64,000 nucleotides of DNA from Paracoccus sp. (in: a-proteobacteria) (lineage in GTDB: Bacteria; Pseudomonadota; Alphaproteobacteria; Rhodobacterales; Rhodobacteraceae): positions 124,001 through 188,000 of the forward strand of contig NZ_JAUNTO010000002.1 in assembly GCF_030538655.1 (NCBI RefSeq). Direction: 5' to 3'. Under the pieces are notes generated by a model. The model worked only from the letters and a program-made list of their open reading frames with translations, searched no databases and was not told the origin of the DNA. Made by a program: the position numbers and the translations under genes. Position 1 is the first letter of the stretch, and each line of letters starts with the position of its first letter. Below, in pieces: positions 23,257 to 31,756 of the stretch.

Positions 23257-24585
23257 ATGCACCGCCGCACCCTGATCGCCCTTTTGGCCGCCAGCGCCGC
23301 CCTGCCCATTGCCGCCCGCGCCGCGCCCGGCTTTGCGATCACCGTGATTGCGATGGCTGATCTGCATTCGGCCTATGACCGCACCGGCCCGCTTTTGGCA
23401 GAAATCGCGGCGCAGGCGGCGGGGCCGCACCCGCTGATCGTGCTGAACGGCGATCTGTTCGAGACGGGCAACAGCGTCACCACCGCGTCAAAGGGCGAAA
23501 TCGACTGGGCCTTTCTGGCCGAGCTGCCGAAACTGGCCCCCACCGTCATCAATATCGGCAATCACGAACCCGACCTTGACCCCGATCTGGCGCAGTTCGT
23601 GACGCGTGCGACCGATCTGGGCATTACCGTTATCTCGAACATCATCGACGCCCGCAGCGGCCAGCCCTATGCCCCGGCCAGTATCACGCTGACCATCGCA
23701 GACCAGCCCGTCACGCTGACCGGCATCGCCACCGACGCGCTGTTTACCTATCCCGAGTCGACCCGCGCGCTGATCGAGGTGCCGCCGCCCGTCGAATGGG
23801 TGCGCGACCATCTGCCGGGCCTGATGGGTGATGGCCTGAACATCGTGCTCAGCCACGCGGGCGTTCTGGCCGATCGCGACATCCTGCCGCTGCTGCCTGA
23901 TGGCACCGTGCTGATTGGCGGCCATGACCACCTGACCCTGCTGGCCGAACAGGGTGCGACGCGATACCTGCACACCGGCAGCTGGTCCGCCCAGATCGCC
24001 GTGGCAACCCTGATCCCAGGCCAGCCCGCCCGGATCACCCGCATCGACATCGACCCCGGTGCTACCCCACATCCTGCGTTGGCCGCGCTGATCCCGACAA
24101 CGCTGAACGCGCATCTGACCCCGGACGACCGCCAGATCGTTGCCACCAGCCCCAAGGCGATGCCGGTGCGCGATCTGGCCCTGTTCACTGCCGCCGCCAT
24201 GGCCCGCGACGCCGGGGGCGATGTCGGTTTTATCGGTCACACGACATTCGGCGCGGGCCTGCCCGCCGGGCCGGTCAGCCGTCATGATTTTCATTCCGCG
24301 ATCCGGTTTGACGGCAAGCTGATGCAGGCAAAGGTGACGGCGGATGTGCTGGCCGATATTCTGACCCGCATCAATCAGTTCGGTGATTATCCGCTGCACC
24401 GCCGCACGGGCGATTTTCTTTACGCCGCCCCAGATACCCCGGCCAAAGACAGCTATCTGCTGATCACCAATGGCTGGTCCGTGATGAACGCCGCCAGCTA
24501 TTTCGGTCGCGACGATCTGACCTTTACTGAGGTGCCGGGGGGTGAGGTTCGCGCCGCTGTCCTGTCCGCCCTTGGCGCACCATAA
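23257..24585 (+). CDS. Secreted 5'-nucleotidase/UDP-sugar hydrolase-type metallophosphoesterase
   Basis: The 442-residue protein starts with a twin-arginine-like export signal (MHRRTLIALLAASAALPIAA). The calcineurin-type metal site is complete: MADLHSAY (D-x-H), LNGDLFE (GD), IGNHE (GNHE), LSHAG and GGHDH. A C-terminal 5'-nucleotidase domain begins near residue 280 (VRDLALFTAAAMARDAGGDV, then FDGKLMQAKVTADVL). It would dephosphorylate nucleotides in the periplasm. The ATG at 23257 has AAGGA six bases upstream. It starts 61 bases after the YgiB-like gene on the same strand. Confidence 0.9.
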   Translation: MHRRTLIALLAASAALPIAARAAPGFAITVIAMADLHSAYDRTGPLLAEIAAQAAGPHPLIVLNGDLFETGNSVTTASKGEIDWAFLAELPKLAPTVINIGNHEPDLDPDLAQFVTRATDLGITVISNIIDARSGQPYAPASITLTIADQPVTLTGIATDALFTYPESTRALIEVPPPVEWVRDHLPGLMGDGLNIVLSHAGVLADRDILPLLPDGTVLIGGHDHLTLLAEQGATRYLHTGSWSAQIAVATLIPGQPARITRIDIDPGATPHPALAALIPTTLNAHLTPDDRQIVATSPKAMPVRDLALFTAAAMARDAGGDVGFIGHTTFGAGLPAGPVSRHDFHSAIRFDGKLMQAKVTADVLADILTRINQFGDYPLHRRTGDFLYAAPDTPAKDSYLLITNGWSVMNAASYFGRDDLTFTEVPGGEVRAAVLSALGAP

Positions 24586-24603
24586 CGCGCGCAACGCCCG
24601 CAG

Positions 24604-24654
24604 CCTGTGTACAGGTTGTGCATCAGTTGTGCGCGCGCTGTGCATCGACTGTGC
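24604..24654. repeat. Direct repeats with 22-bp period and a small palindrome
   Basis: TGTGCATCAGTTGTGC (24617-24632) and TGTGCATCGACTGTGC (24639-24654) are 16-base direct repeats spaced 22 bp start to start, about two helical turns. They are preceded by the palindrome CCTGT-GT-ACAGG (24604-24615). The layout resembles a protein-binding site, yet it lies between convergent genes rather than in a promoter region. Confidence 0.45.
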
Positions 24655-24742
24655 CACGAAAAACCTAGGAATTACGGGTGTTTTCGGGCGCCCGGTCCGC
24701 ACGCGCCACAACGACACCGCACGCCCCGTTGCGCGCTGGACA

Positions 24743-24771
24743 TAAAAGAGGCGTGTCCCGAAAGACACGCC
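24743..24771 (-). terminator. Rho-independent terminator of gabD
   Basis: Perfect 8-bp arms GGCGTGTC (24750-24757) and GACACGCC (24764-24771) with a 6-base loop. On the minus strand the stem is followed by TCTTTTATG. It is 21 bases past the gabD stop. Confidence 0.85.
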
Positions 24772-24792
24772 CAGCTTTGCGCGAATCGCCGC

Positions 24793-26265
24793 TCAGATCG
24801 ACAGACAGACGTATTTCAGTTCCAGATAATCGTCGATGCCGTGATGCGAACCTTCACGGCCCAGACCGGATTGCTTGATGCCGCCAAAGGGGGCCACCTC
24901 GGTCGAGATGATGCCGGTGTTCACGCCGACGATGCCATATTCCAGCGCCTCTTGCACGCGGGTGATGCGGCCCACGTCGCGGGCATAGAAATACGACGCC
25001 AGGCCAAAGATGGTCGCATTGGCCTTTTCGACCACCTCATCTTCGGTCTCGAACCGGAACAGCGGGGCCAGCGGGCCAAAGGTTTCCTCGGTCGCGACCT
25101 TCATGTCGTCGGTGACGCCGGTGACGACCGTGGGATCAAAGAACAGCCCCTCGCGCCGCGATCCGCCGGTCAGCACCGCGCCGCCGCCGTCCAGAACGTC
25201 CTGAATATGTTCCTCGACCTTTTCGACGGCATCCTTGTTGATCAGTGGCCCGGTGGTGGTGCCCTCGGCCAGCCCGTCGCCGACTTGCAGCCTGTCGACT
25301 GCTTTGGCCAGTCGCTGCGCGAAATCGTCGTATACCCCGGCCTGCACATAGATCCGGTTGGCGCAGACACAGGTCTGGCCGTTGTTACGGAATTTCGACG
25401 CCATCGCGCCGTCGACGGCGGCATCCAGATCGGCGTCGTCAAAGACGATGAACGGCGCGTTGCCGCCCAGTTCCATGCTGCATTTCAGCACCTGATCGGC
25501 GGCCTGGCGCAGCAGGATGCGCCCCACCTCGGTCGAGCCGGTAAAGGTCAGCTTTCGTACCAGCGGGTTTTCGCAGAACTCTTTGCCAATGTCGCTGCTG
25601 CGCGACGAGGTGACGACCGAGAGGATACCCGCAGGCAGACCGGCACGTTCCCCCAGCACTGCCAACGCCAGCGCCGACAGCGGCGTTTCCGCCGCGGGCC
25701 GGGCGACAAAACCACAGCCAACCGCCAGCGCCGGGCCGCATTTGCGGGTAATCATCGCGTTGGGAAAGTTCCACGGCGTGATCGAGCCAACCACACCAAT
25801 GGGCTGGCGCAGCACGGTCAGCCGCTTGTCAGGCTGATGACCGGGGATGGTTTCGCCGTAAACCCGCTTGGCCTCTTCGCCGAACCATTCGATGAATGAC
25901 GCGCCATAGGCGATCTCACCCTTGGCCTCGGCCAGCGGCTTGCCCTGTTCGGCGGTCAGGATGGTGGCCAGATCGTCCTGATTGGCCATCATCAGGTCGA
26001 ACCATTTGCGCATCACCTGCGCACGTTCCTTGGCGGTTTTCGCCTGCCAGCCCTTCATCGCCTGATGCGCGGCCTTGATGGCGCGGGCGGCATCGTCGCG
26101 CGACATATCGGCCACCTCGGCGATCACATCGCCGCGCGCCGGGTTCCTGACGGGAAAGGTCGCGCCATCCGCCGCCGACACCCATTTGCCCGCGATAAAG
26201 GCGCGGGTTTCCAGCAGCGAGGGGTCTTTCAGAAGCGATTTCAGGTCGGTGGTGTTTTGGGTCAT
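24793..26265 (-). CDS. gabD: NAD(P)-dependent succinate-semialdehyde dehydrogenase
   Basis: The 490-residue cytosolic dehydrogenase oxidises succinic semialdehyde to succinate, completing GABA degradation. ITPWNFPNAMITRKCGPALA is the conserved cofactor segment, the catalytic glutamate is in MELGGNAPFIVFDDADLDAA, and the nucleophile cysteine is in NNGQTCVCANR. The C-terminal GGIKQSGLGREGSHHGIDDY is typical of GabD. A second Cys two residues after the nucleophile is a feature of redox-controlled SSADHs. No GABA transaminase gene is adjacent, so a role on other short aldehydes cannot be excluded. A terminator follows. Confidence 0.93.
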   Translation of the reverse strand: MTQNTTDLKSLLKDPSLLETRAFIAGKWVSAADGATFPVRNPARGDVIAEVADMSRDDAARAIKAAHQAMKGWQAKTAKERAQVMRKWFDLMMANQDDLATILTAEQGKPLAEAKGEIAYGASFIEWFGEEAKRVYGETIPGHQPDKRLTVLRQPIGVVGSITPWNFPNAMITRKCGPALAVGCGFVARPAAETPLSALALAVLGERAGLPAGILSVVTSSRSSDIGKEFCENPLVRKLTFTGSTEVGRILLRQAADQVLKCSMELGGNAPFIVFDDADLDAAVDGAMASKFRNNGQTCVCANRIYVQAGVYDDFAQRLAKAVDRLQVGDGLAEGTTTGPLINKDAVEKVEEHIQDVLDGGGAVLTGGSRREGLFFDPTVVTGVTDDMKVATEETFGPLAPLFRFETEDEVVEKANATIFGLASYFYARDVGRITRVQEALEYGIVGVNTGIISTEVAPFGGIKQSGLGREGSHHGIDDYLELKYVCLSI

Positions 26266-26442
26266 AACGGTTCCTTCCCGGATGTCGGGGCCACATCATC
26301 ACGCGGCCAGTCGGATGTCAAAGGATCGGGTTCCCGCCGATGCCGCAAATTTATTGTGATGGCGGTGGGGGAACGATCAACGGCGCGGCGGGGTTGGCTG
26401 CCCGATGGTCCGAACCCGGACCGATAGGAAAGGATACTTGTG

Positions 26443-27105
26443 ATGCGTAAACTGTTTGCTGCCACCGCCCTTGCCGCCGCCACCGTCTCGGGCGCGGCCT
26501 TTGCCCAGACCGCCGCCACGGCGGCCGCCGACCTGAACCTGCGGTCCGGCCCCGGCAACTGGCACGAGGTGATCGGCGTCATTGCCAATGGCGATGAGGT
26601 CAGCGTGGCAGGCTGCATCGAATCGGCCAACTGGTGTCAGGTGACGTATGACGACACCGAAGGCTGGGCCTATGGCGATTATCTGGCCGTCGGCGAAGGC
26701 GATACGATCCAGCCGCTTTACCCGAACCGCACGCAGATCGGCGTGACGGTGATCGAACAGCCCGCCGATATGCAGCCGCAGAACACGGCGGTCGCCGGTG
26801 CCTTGGGTGCCTCGATGGGGGCGATCATCGCTGGGCCGTTCGGTGCCGTGGCCGGTGCCGCCCTTGGCGGTGCAACCGGGGCGACAGTCCCGCAGGAACC
26901 TGCGCCCGAGGTCCGCACCTATATCACCGAACATCCGGTCGATCCGGTGGTTCTGGACGGTGAAGTGGTCGTGGGTGCGGGTCTTCCCGAAACTGTGACT
27001 CTGCACGAGGTTCCCGGTCATGACGATTACCGTTATGTAACGGTCAACGGTCAGACTGTGCTGGTCGGTCCTCAGGATCGCCGCATCGTCTATATCTATC
27101 GCTAA
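26443..27105 (+). CDS. Periplasmic SH3-domain protein with DUF1236-like C-terminus
   Basis: The 220-residue protein has a signal peptide (MRKLFAATALAAATVSGAAF) and then a bacterial SH3 domain at about 28-85: DLNLRSGPGNWHEVIGVIAN and WCQVTYDDTEGWAYGDYL. A glycine/alanine-rich hydrophobic hinge follows (about 112-145). The C-terminal block, RYVTVNGQTVLVGPQDRRIV, fits DUF1236. Such proteins are usually peptidoglycan-associated or of unknown periplasmic function. AAGGA lies eight bases upstream of the ATG at 26443. It is divergent from gabD by 177 bases, and an intrinsic terminator follows its stop. Confidence 0.85.
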   Translation: MRKLFAATALAAATVSGAAFAQTAATAAADLNLRSGPGNWHEVIGVIANGDEVSVAGCIESANWCQVTYDDTEGWAYGDYLAVGEGDTIQPLYPNRTQIGVTVIEQPADMQPQNTAVAGALGASMGAIIAGPFGAVAGAALGGATGATVPQEPAPEVRTYITEHPVDPVVLDGEVVVGAGLPETVTLHEVPGHDDYRYVTVNGQTVLVGPQDRRIVYIYR

Positions 27106-27129
27106 GCTGTTCCCTCTTGGCGATCTCTG

Positions 27130-27160
27130 GGGGCGGGGTTTGCGGACCTCGCCCTTTTTT
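27130..27160 (+). terminator. Rho-independent terminator after SH3-domain gene
   Basis: GGGCGGGG pairs with CCTCGCCC (one G-T type mismatch) around a short loop, directly followed by six T residues at 27155-27160. Confidence 0.8.
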
Positions 27161-27181
27161 ATCGAAACGCCCCGGTTTCCT

Positions 27182-27214
27182 GTTGGCCCAAATACGCAGC
27201 TTTGGGCGCGGCCT
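27182..27214 (+). repeat. Dispersed intergenic element, family 2
   Basis: GTTGGCCCAAATACGCAGCT, then TTGGGCGCGGCC. It shares the core with the copies at 11001 and 62226 and runs up to the stop codon of the convergent P1 peptidase gene. Confidence 0.55.
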
Positions 27215-28197
27215 TACAAATCCGCCCAGCAAGGTTGCAGATCGCCGGGCGCGGCCCGTGCTGCATGAATGCCGCGTGCAATGGCGCGGGCCAGACAGCA
27301 GGCCGCCGCATGGCCGATCTGGAACGGATCGCGCAGCGGGTCGGCCAAGGGGCGTGCGCCGGTCGAGACCGCGAACACCAGATCCCCGTCCAGCGGCGTG
27401 TGCGCGGGCACCAGCGCGCGGGCCATGCCGTCATGCGCCGCCGTGGCTATGCGCTGTAACGCCGCCTTGTCCAGAGTGGCATCGGTGGCGACGATGGCGA
27501 TGGTCGTGGCCTCGCCCTGCCGTTTCATCGGTTGCGGCTCTGCCGCCGCCGGAAAGCTGCCCGGCAGGCCAAGCGTGCCGAATTCGCCCTCCAGTTCCCA
27601 CGGTGCCGCCCAGAAATGGCGGCTGTCGCCCACGGTGGGCGAGCCGAGCGCGTTGACCACCACCAGCGCCCCCACGGTCACGCCGCTGTCCAGCACGGCC
27701 GAGGCCGACCCCAGCCCGCCCTTGATCCAGCCGGTCATTGCGCCGGTGCCCGCCCCGGCGGTGCCGATGTCAAAATCCGGTTGTGCTGCCGCTAACGCAG
27801 CCCGCCCAAGCGCCGGATAGGGGGTGTCGCGCCAGCCCTTGTCACCGCCGTTCAGCAGGTCAAAGACGATGGCCCCCGGCACGATCGGCACACGTGCCGC
27901 GCCCACGGCAAAGCCGCGCCCGGCGGCCAGCAGCCCGGCCATCACCCCGTCGCAAGCCGCCAGCCCGAATGCCGAGCCGCCCGACAGCACCAGCGCATCG
28001 ACCGCAGGCACCAGCTTGTCCGGGGCCAGCAGATCGGTTTCCCGCGTGCCGGGCGCGCCGCCCATGACATGCACGGCGGCGGCAAAGGGCGCATCCGCCG
28101 TCAGCACTGTCACACCGGATTTCAGCGCGGGGTCGTGGGCATTGCCAACCCGCAGCCCGGCGACATCGGTTATCAGGTTTCGGGGGCCGGGCTTCAT
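27214..28197 (-). CDS. P1 family (DmpA-like) aminopeptidase
   Basis: The 327-residue protein belongs to the DmpA/BapA (P1, formerly S58) N-terminal nucleophile hydrolases, which self-cleave and remove N-terminal residues from peptides or beta-peptides. It begins with the characteristic NLITDVAGLRVGNAHDP, and ALVLSGGSAFGLAACDGVMA is the conserved substrate-side helix. The self-cleavage region is EATTIAIVATDATLDKAAL, where a threonine would replace the usual serine nucleophile. Its ATG overlaps the reconstructed stop of the upstream cupin gene (ATGA), indicating an operon. The true substrate is unknown. Confidence 0.87.
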   Translation of the reverse strand: MKPGPRNLITDVAGLRVGNAHDPALKSGVTVLTADAPFAAAVHVMGGAPGTRETDLLAPDKLVPAVDALVLSGGSAFGLAACDGVMAGLLAAGRGFAVGAARVPIVPGAIVFDLLNGGDKGWRDTPYPALGRAALAAAQPDFDIGTAGAGTGAMTGWIKGGLGSASAVLDSGVTVGALVVVNALGSPTVGDSRHFWAAPWELEGEFGTLGLPGSFPAAAEPQPMKRQGEATTIAIVATDATLDKAALQRIATAAHDGMARALVPAHTPLDGDLVFAVSTGARPLADPLRDPFQIGHAAACCLARAIARGIHAARAAPGDLQPCWADL

Positions 28198-28531
28198 ATC
28201 TGCTCCTTCAAGGCGACCGTGGCGGGATCACCCGTATTGGGGTGTCGGCTGTCCCGATCAATAGCATATGGGTTTTGACCGTGGCACCGGGACGATGGGC
28301 CATGCCGCACGCAGCACGTAAAGCTGGTCGGGGTTCAGTGTATCCGACGCGCCGTCGGGCAGGTTGATCCCCAACTGCCCGTGCAGCACCAGAAACAGGT
28401 CGTCTGTATCGGCATGATCGTGCGACGAATTTGTCCGGCAGCTTGCCCATTATGAGGCCATGGCCGCTAAAGGCGCTGACGATCCGGGGCGAGCAGGGGT
28501 TATCGAAAACGGCCAGATCGTCGGGCGTCAT
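28194..28531 (-). pseudogene. Cupin-domain gene broken by about three frameshifts
   Basis: Reading from the ATG at 28531, successive frames each encode a piece of one single-domain cupin: MTPDDLAVFDNPCSPRIVSA..., then SSHDHADTDDLFLVLHGQLG (metal motif 1), then GMAHRPGATVKTHMLLIGTA, then NTGDPATVALKEQI with a stop overlapping the next ATG. Joining them needs frame corrections near 28425, 28310 and 28240; the last two could be a single missing base in a C/G run. As sequenced, the first frame ends at 28208 with scrambled middle sequence. The restored end gives the same ATGA overlap seen at the upstream junction, strong evidence that one gene once filled this space. Confidence 0.7.
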
Positions 28532-30186
28532 CGCGGTTGATCCTTTTGCGCCGCCGCGCGGATCTGGGTCAGGGTGGCGGCGGTGGTCAGCGCCTCGGGG
28601 TCCAGTTGCAGCTCGATCACGGCCAATGTGCCGGCCTGTTGCGCGCGCCCGAATGCGGCGGGGAAATCGTTGCCATCCGTCACCACCTCGCCATGGCCGC
28701 CATAGGCGCGGGCCAGCGCGGCATAATCGGGGTTGAACAGATCGGTGCCCGACACCCGCGCGGGATAGTGTTTTTCCTGATGCATCCTGATCGTGCCATA
28801 GCGCCCGTTATTCGCCACGATGACAATCGGCGTGGCGCCATACTGCCGGGCGGTGGACATCTCGTTCAGGGTCATCTGGAAACAGCCGTCGCCTGCCATG
28901 CATACGACAACCCGCCCCGGATGCTGCAAGCTGGCCGCCACCGCCGCCGGAAAGCCGTAACCCATCGACCCCGAGGTGGGGGCGATCTGCGTCCGCGCGC
29001 GCTTGAACCGGAAATAGCGGTGCAGGAAAGAGGCATAGTTGCCCGCGCCGTTGGTGATGATCGCGTCTTCGGGCAGATGGGCCGACAGCCAGCAGATCAC
29101 CTGTTCCATTTTGACGGCACCGGGGGTGTCGCGCGGGGTCTGCCAATCCTCGTAATGCGCACGCAGGGCGGCGGTCCAATCGTCCCAGCGGCGCGGCGCG
29201 GGGGTATTGGCCAGAGCGGCCAGCGCGGCGCGGGGGCAGGCGGCGATGCCAGGGTCGGCCCGCCACAGGTGCCCGATCTCGTCCGGGTCGGGATAGACAT
29301 GCACAATGCGCCGCCCCTGCGCGCGGGGGTTCATCAGCTCATACCCCGCGGTCAGCGTGTCACCCAGACGCGACCCAAGCGCCAGGATACAATCCACCTC
29401 GCGCAGCGCCGCGCCCAGACGACCGTTCATGCCCACACCCAGATCGCCGGCATAGTTGGGCAGGCGGTTGTCCATGTAATCCTGCCGCCGGAACGGCACC
29501 GCCACCGGCAGCCCCCAGTGTTCGGCAAAGCGCGCCAGATTGTCGGCATCGGTCTGCGTCCAGATCGTGCCGCCGGGCACCACCAGCGGACGTTCCGCCG
29601 CCGCCAGCGCATCGGTGATCGCCGTCACCTGCGCCGCCGACAGGCCCGCCACCGGACGCGGGGCCGGGGTAAGGTCGGGCGCATCGGTGCTGGCCGACAA
29701 CATGTCTTCGGGCAGGGCCAGCACCACCGGGCCGGGGCGGCCCGACATGGCCAGATCAAAGGCGCGGGCGATATATTCGGGGATACGTTCGGTCTGGTCG
29801 ATCTCGGCCACCCATTTTGCCAGCCCGCCGAACATCTGCCGGTAATCGACCTCTTGAAACGCCTCGCGGTCGCGGTCGGACCGGGCGATCTGGCCGATGA
29901 ACAGAATCATCGGCGTGCTGTCCTGTTTCGCCACATGCACACCGGCACTGGCATTCGTGGCCCCCGGTCCGCGGGTGACAAAGCAGATACCGGGCCGCCC
30001 GGTCAGCTTGCCCGCTGCCTCGGCCATCATGGCGGCACCGCCTTCGTGGCGGCAGACGATGTTCTGGATGCCGCTGTCATGCAGCCCGTCCAATACCGCC
30101 AGAAACGATTCGCCGGGAACCGAGAAAACCCGCCCCACCCCCTGCGCCTTGAGTGCGTTGACCAGAACCTGCCCGCCGTGCCGCAT
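28528..30186 (-). CDS. Thiamine pyrophosphate-dependent enzyme (acetolactate synthase large-subunit-like)
   Basis: The 552-residue protein has the three-domain IlvB layout. In the N-terminal pyrimidine domain the catalytic glutamate is in CRHEGGAAMMAEAAGKLTG and is followed by FVTRGPGATNA. A central domain follows (PLVVPGGTIWTQTDADNLAR). The C-terminal pyrophosphate domain contains the G-D-G...N-N signature (GDGCFQMTLNEMSTARQYGA, then VANN). No regulatory subunit gene is adjacent, so it is probably a catabolic member of the family, such as a decarboxylase or carboligase, rather than the biosynthetic enzyme. Its stop overlaps the start of the broken cupin gene (ATGA). It diverges from the MaoC-fold gene. 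Confidence 0.85.
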   Translation of the reverse strand: MRHGGQVLVNALKAQGVGRVFSVPGESFLAVLDGLHDSGIQNIVCRHEGGAAMMAEAAGKLTGRPGICFVTRGPGATNASAGVHVAKQDSTPMILFIGQIARSDRDREAFQEVDYRQMFGGLAKWVAEIDQTERIPEYIARAFDLAMSGRPGPVVLALPEDMLSASTDAPDLTPAPRPVAGLSAAQVTAITDALAAAERPLVVPGGTIWTQTDADNLARFAEHWGLPVAVPFRRQDYMDNRLPNYAGDLGVGMNGRLGAALREVDCILALGSRLGDTLTAGYELMNPRAQGRRIVHVYPDPDEIGHLWRADPGIAACPRAALAALANTPAPRRWDDWTAALRAHYEDWQTPRDTPGAVKMEQVICWLSAHLPEDAIITNGAGNYASFLHRYFRFKRARTQIAPTSGSMGYGFPAAVAASLQHPGRVVVCMAGDGCFQMTLNEMSTARQYGATPIVIVANNGRYGTIRMHQEKHYPARVSGTDLFNPDYAALARAYGGHGEVVTDGNDFPAAFGRAQQAGTLAVIELQLDPEALTTAATLTQIRAAAQKDQPR

Positions 30187-30231
30187 GGATTTTCCTTTCC
30201 TGTGCCTGCCTGTCGCACTAGCCTAGCGGCT

Positions 30232-31008
30232 ATGAGCCAGCCCGTCACCCTAAGCGATCACATGGACCCCGCGCGAATGACGGCACTGGCCGTCACGCTG
30301 GGGCTGAGCTGGACAACCGATGCGCCGCTGCCGCCTTTTGCGCATCAGATCTATTTCTGGGATGCCCGCCCGGCGGATCAGCTGGGCCGTGATGGACATC
30401 CGGCGGTGGGGCAGGGCGGGCTGATCCCCGATATGGGGTTGCCACGCCGGATGTGGGCCGGGGGGCGGCTGCACTTTGTTGCGCCGCTGTTTGCCGGACA
30501 ACCGGCACAAAAGACCTCGACCGTCGAATCGACCGCCCGCAAACAGGGCCGGTCGGGTCCGCTGGCCTTTGTCACTCTGCGCCACGAAATCAGCCAGAAC
30601 GGCCGGCTTTGCGTCACCGAATGGCAAGATCTGGTTTATCGCCCCGAGGCACGGGCCAGCGCCGCCCCCCGATACCCCGCCGCGCCCACCGATGCCGACG
30701 ACCGGCAGGGCCGGGTGTTCACCAGCACCGAACTGTTCCGTTATTCCGCACTGACCATGAACGGTCACCGTATCCACTACGACGCCGATTATACCCGCGA
30801 CATCGAAGGCTATGCCGGGTTGGTCGTTCATGGCCCGCTGCTGGCACAGCATCTGATGCTGATGGCCGGGCCGGGGCTGGAACGGTTTTCCTTTCGCGGT
30901 GTGTCGCCGCTGATCGCTGGCGAAGCGGTGGTCTTGTGCCGTCGGGGCGATGATCTGTGGGTGGCGGGCGGCGACGGGCGCCTGTGTATGCAGGCAACAC
31001 GCGGCTGA
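30232..31008 (+). CDS. MaoC-fold/FAS1-like acyl dehydratase
   Basis: The 258-residue protein has two hotdog-type halves. The first (WDARPADQLGRDGHP, GLIPDMGLPRRMWAGGRLHF) lacks an obvious catalytic pair. The second has the hydratase-like FRYSALTMNGHRIHYDADYT followed by GLVVHGPLLAQHL, where the N-x-H-x-I-H-x-D pattern is the MaoC catalytic motif. It resembles the mesaconyl-C4-CoA hydratase/itaconyl-CoA hydratase-type proteins and would hydrate or dehydrate an acyl-CoA. It is too short to be the ethylmalonyl-CoA pathway mesaconyl-CoA hydratase. It is divergent from the TPP enzyme across 45 bases. Confidence 0.8.
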   Translation: MSQPVTLSDHMDPARMTALAVTLGLSWTTDAPLPPFAHQIYFWDARPADQLGRDGHPAVGQGGLIPDMGLPRRMWAGGRLHFVAPLFAGQPAQKTSTVESTARKQGRSGPLAFVTLRHEISQNGRLCVTEWQDLVYRPEARASAAPRYPAAPTDADDRQGRVFTSTELFRYSALTMNGHRIHYDADYTRDIEGYAGLVVHGPLLAQHLMLMAGPGLERFSFRGVSPLIAGEAVVLCRRGDDLWVAGGDGRLCMQATRG

Positions 31009-31009
31009 C

Positions 31010-31087
31010 CTGTCTTTCGTTTGATAAATATCCCGACGAACGCCCGACCCGGTGGACCGGGCTGGGGGCGCGGTCCCCCGGTCCACC
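31010..31087 (-). repeat. Dispersed intergenic element, family 1, with long hairpin
   Basis: The core CTGTCTTTCGTTTGATAAAT, then ATCCC, starts two bases after the MaoC gene stop. It is followed by an 11-bp perfect inverted repeat (GGTGGACCGGG 31051-31061, CCCGGTCCACC 31077-31087). Part of the stem could end the upstream transcript, although no T run follows. Confidence 0.6.
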
Positions 31088-31125
31088 CTTTACACCCGGC
31101 CCGCGTGCACCTATCTGCAAGCGTC

Positions 31126-31602
31126 ATGGCCAAGGAACCCGAAAACAAGAACTACAAGGTGATCGCCGAAAACCGGCGGGCACGATTCGATTACTTTATC
31201 GAATCCGATCTCGAGGTCGGCATCGTCCTGACTGGCTCCGAGGTGAAGTCCCTGCGCACCGGCCGGTCGAACATCGCCGAATCCTATGCCAGCGTGGAAA
31301 ATGGCGAATTGTGGCTGATTAACGGCTATATCGCTGCGCTGCCCCATGCGGGCGTGTTCGGGCACGAAGAACGTCGCCGCCGCAAGCTGCTGGTCAGTCG
31401 CCGTGAACTGGCGCGGTTGTGGCAGGCCATCGGGCGCGAAGGCATGACGCTGGTGCCGCTGGTGATGTATTTCAACCATCGCGGACGGGTAAAGCTGAAA
31501 ATCGGCATCGCCAAGGGTAAGAAGGTCGCAGACAAGCGCGAAACCAGCGCGAAACGCGACTGGGGCCGCCAGAAACAGCGGCTGCTGAAGCAAAACACCT
31601 GA
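31126..31602 (+). CDS. smpB: SsrA-binding protein SmpB
   Basis: The 158-residue protein binds tmRNA and brings it to stalled ribosomes for trans-translation. Family landmarks are clear: [20 protein letters not shown] at the start, [20 protein letters not shown] (core beta-barrel with the tmRNA-contact region), and the basic C-terminal tail [20 protein letters not shown] that enters the mRNA channel. The ATG at 31126 gives the usual [12 protein letters not shown] start; the longer frame upstream runs through the repeat hairpin. No ssrA gene was seen near it. Confidence 0.97.
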   Translation: MAKEPENKNYKVIAENRRARFDYFIESDLEVGIVLTGSEVKSLRTGRSNIAESYASVENGELWLINGYIAALPHAGVFGHEERRRRKLLVSRRELARLWQAIGREGMTLVPLVMYFNHRGRVKLKIGIAKGKKVADKRETSAKRDWGRQKQRLLKQNT

Positions 31603-31632
31603 TCCGTCGCCGCTTTTTCATCGGTTTGTCAT

Positions 31633-31657
31633 CAGAGGGGGAACCCGCCGCCCTCTG
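31633..31657 (+). terminator. Hairpin after smpB, possible terminator
   Basis: CAGAGGG (31633-31639) pairs with CCCTCTG (31651-31657) around an 11-base loop, but no T run follows directly. A repeated GTTTGTCATCA element flanks it on both sides (about 31624 and 31664). It lies 30 bases after the smpB stop. Confidence 0.4.
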
Positions 31658-31756
31658 ACGGGCGTTTGTCATCATAAAATGACATGTGGCGGAATAAGCA
31701 CGGTCGCCACGCGTAAGTCTGACAACTTACGATGGTAACTGCTGAGGGCGGGGGTG

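Noticed and set aside
28537..31008. An 823-codon plus-strand frame opposite the TPP enzyme
   Set aside because: Only its last 258 codons (from 30232) form a real protein, the MaoC-fold gene; the upstream part is antisense to an intact enzyme gene.
31603..31753. tmRNA gene next to smpB
   Set aside because: No tRNA-like ends, tag reading frame or CCA-bearing acceptor were seen in this gap or in the nearby intergenic sequences.
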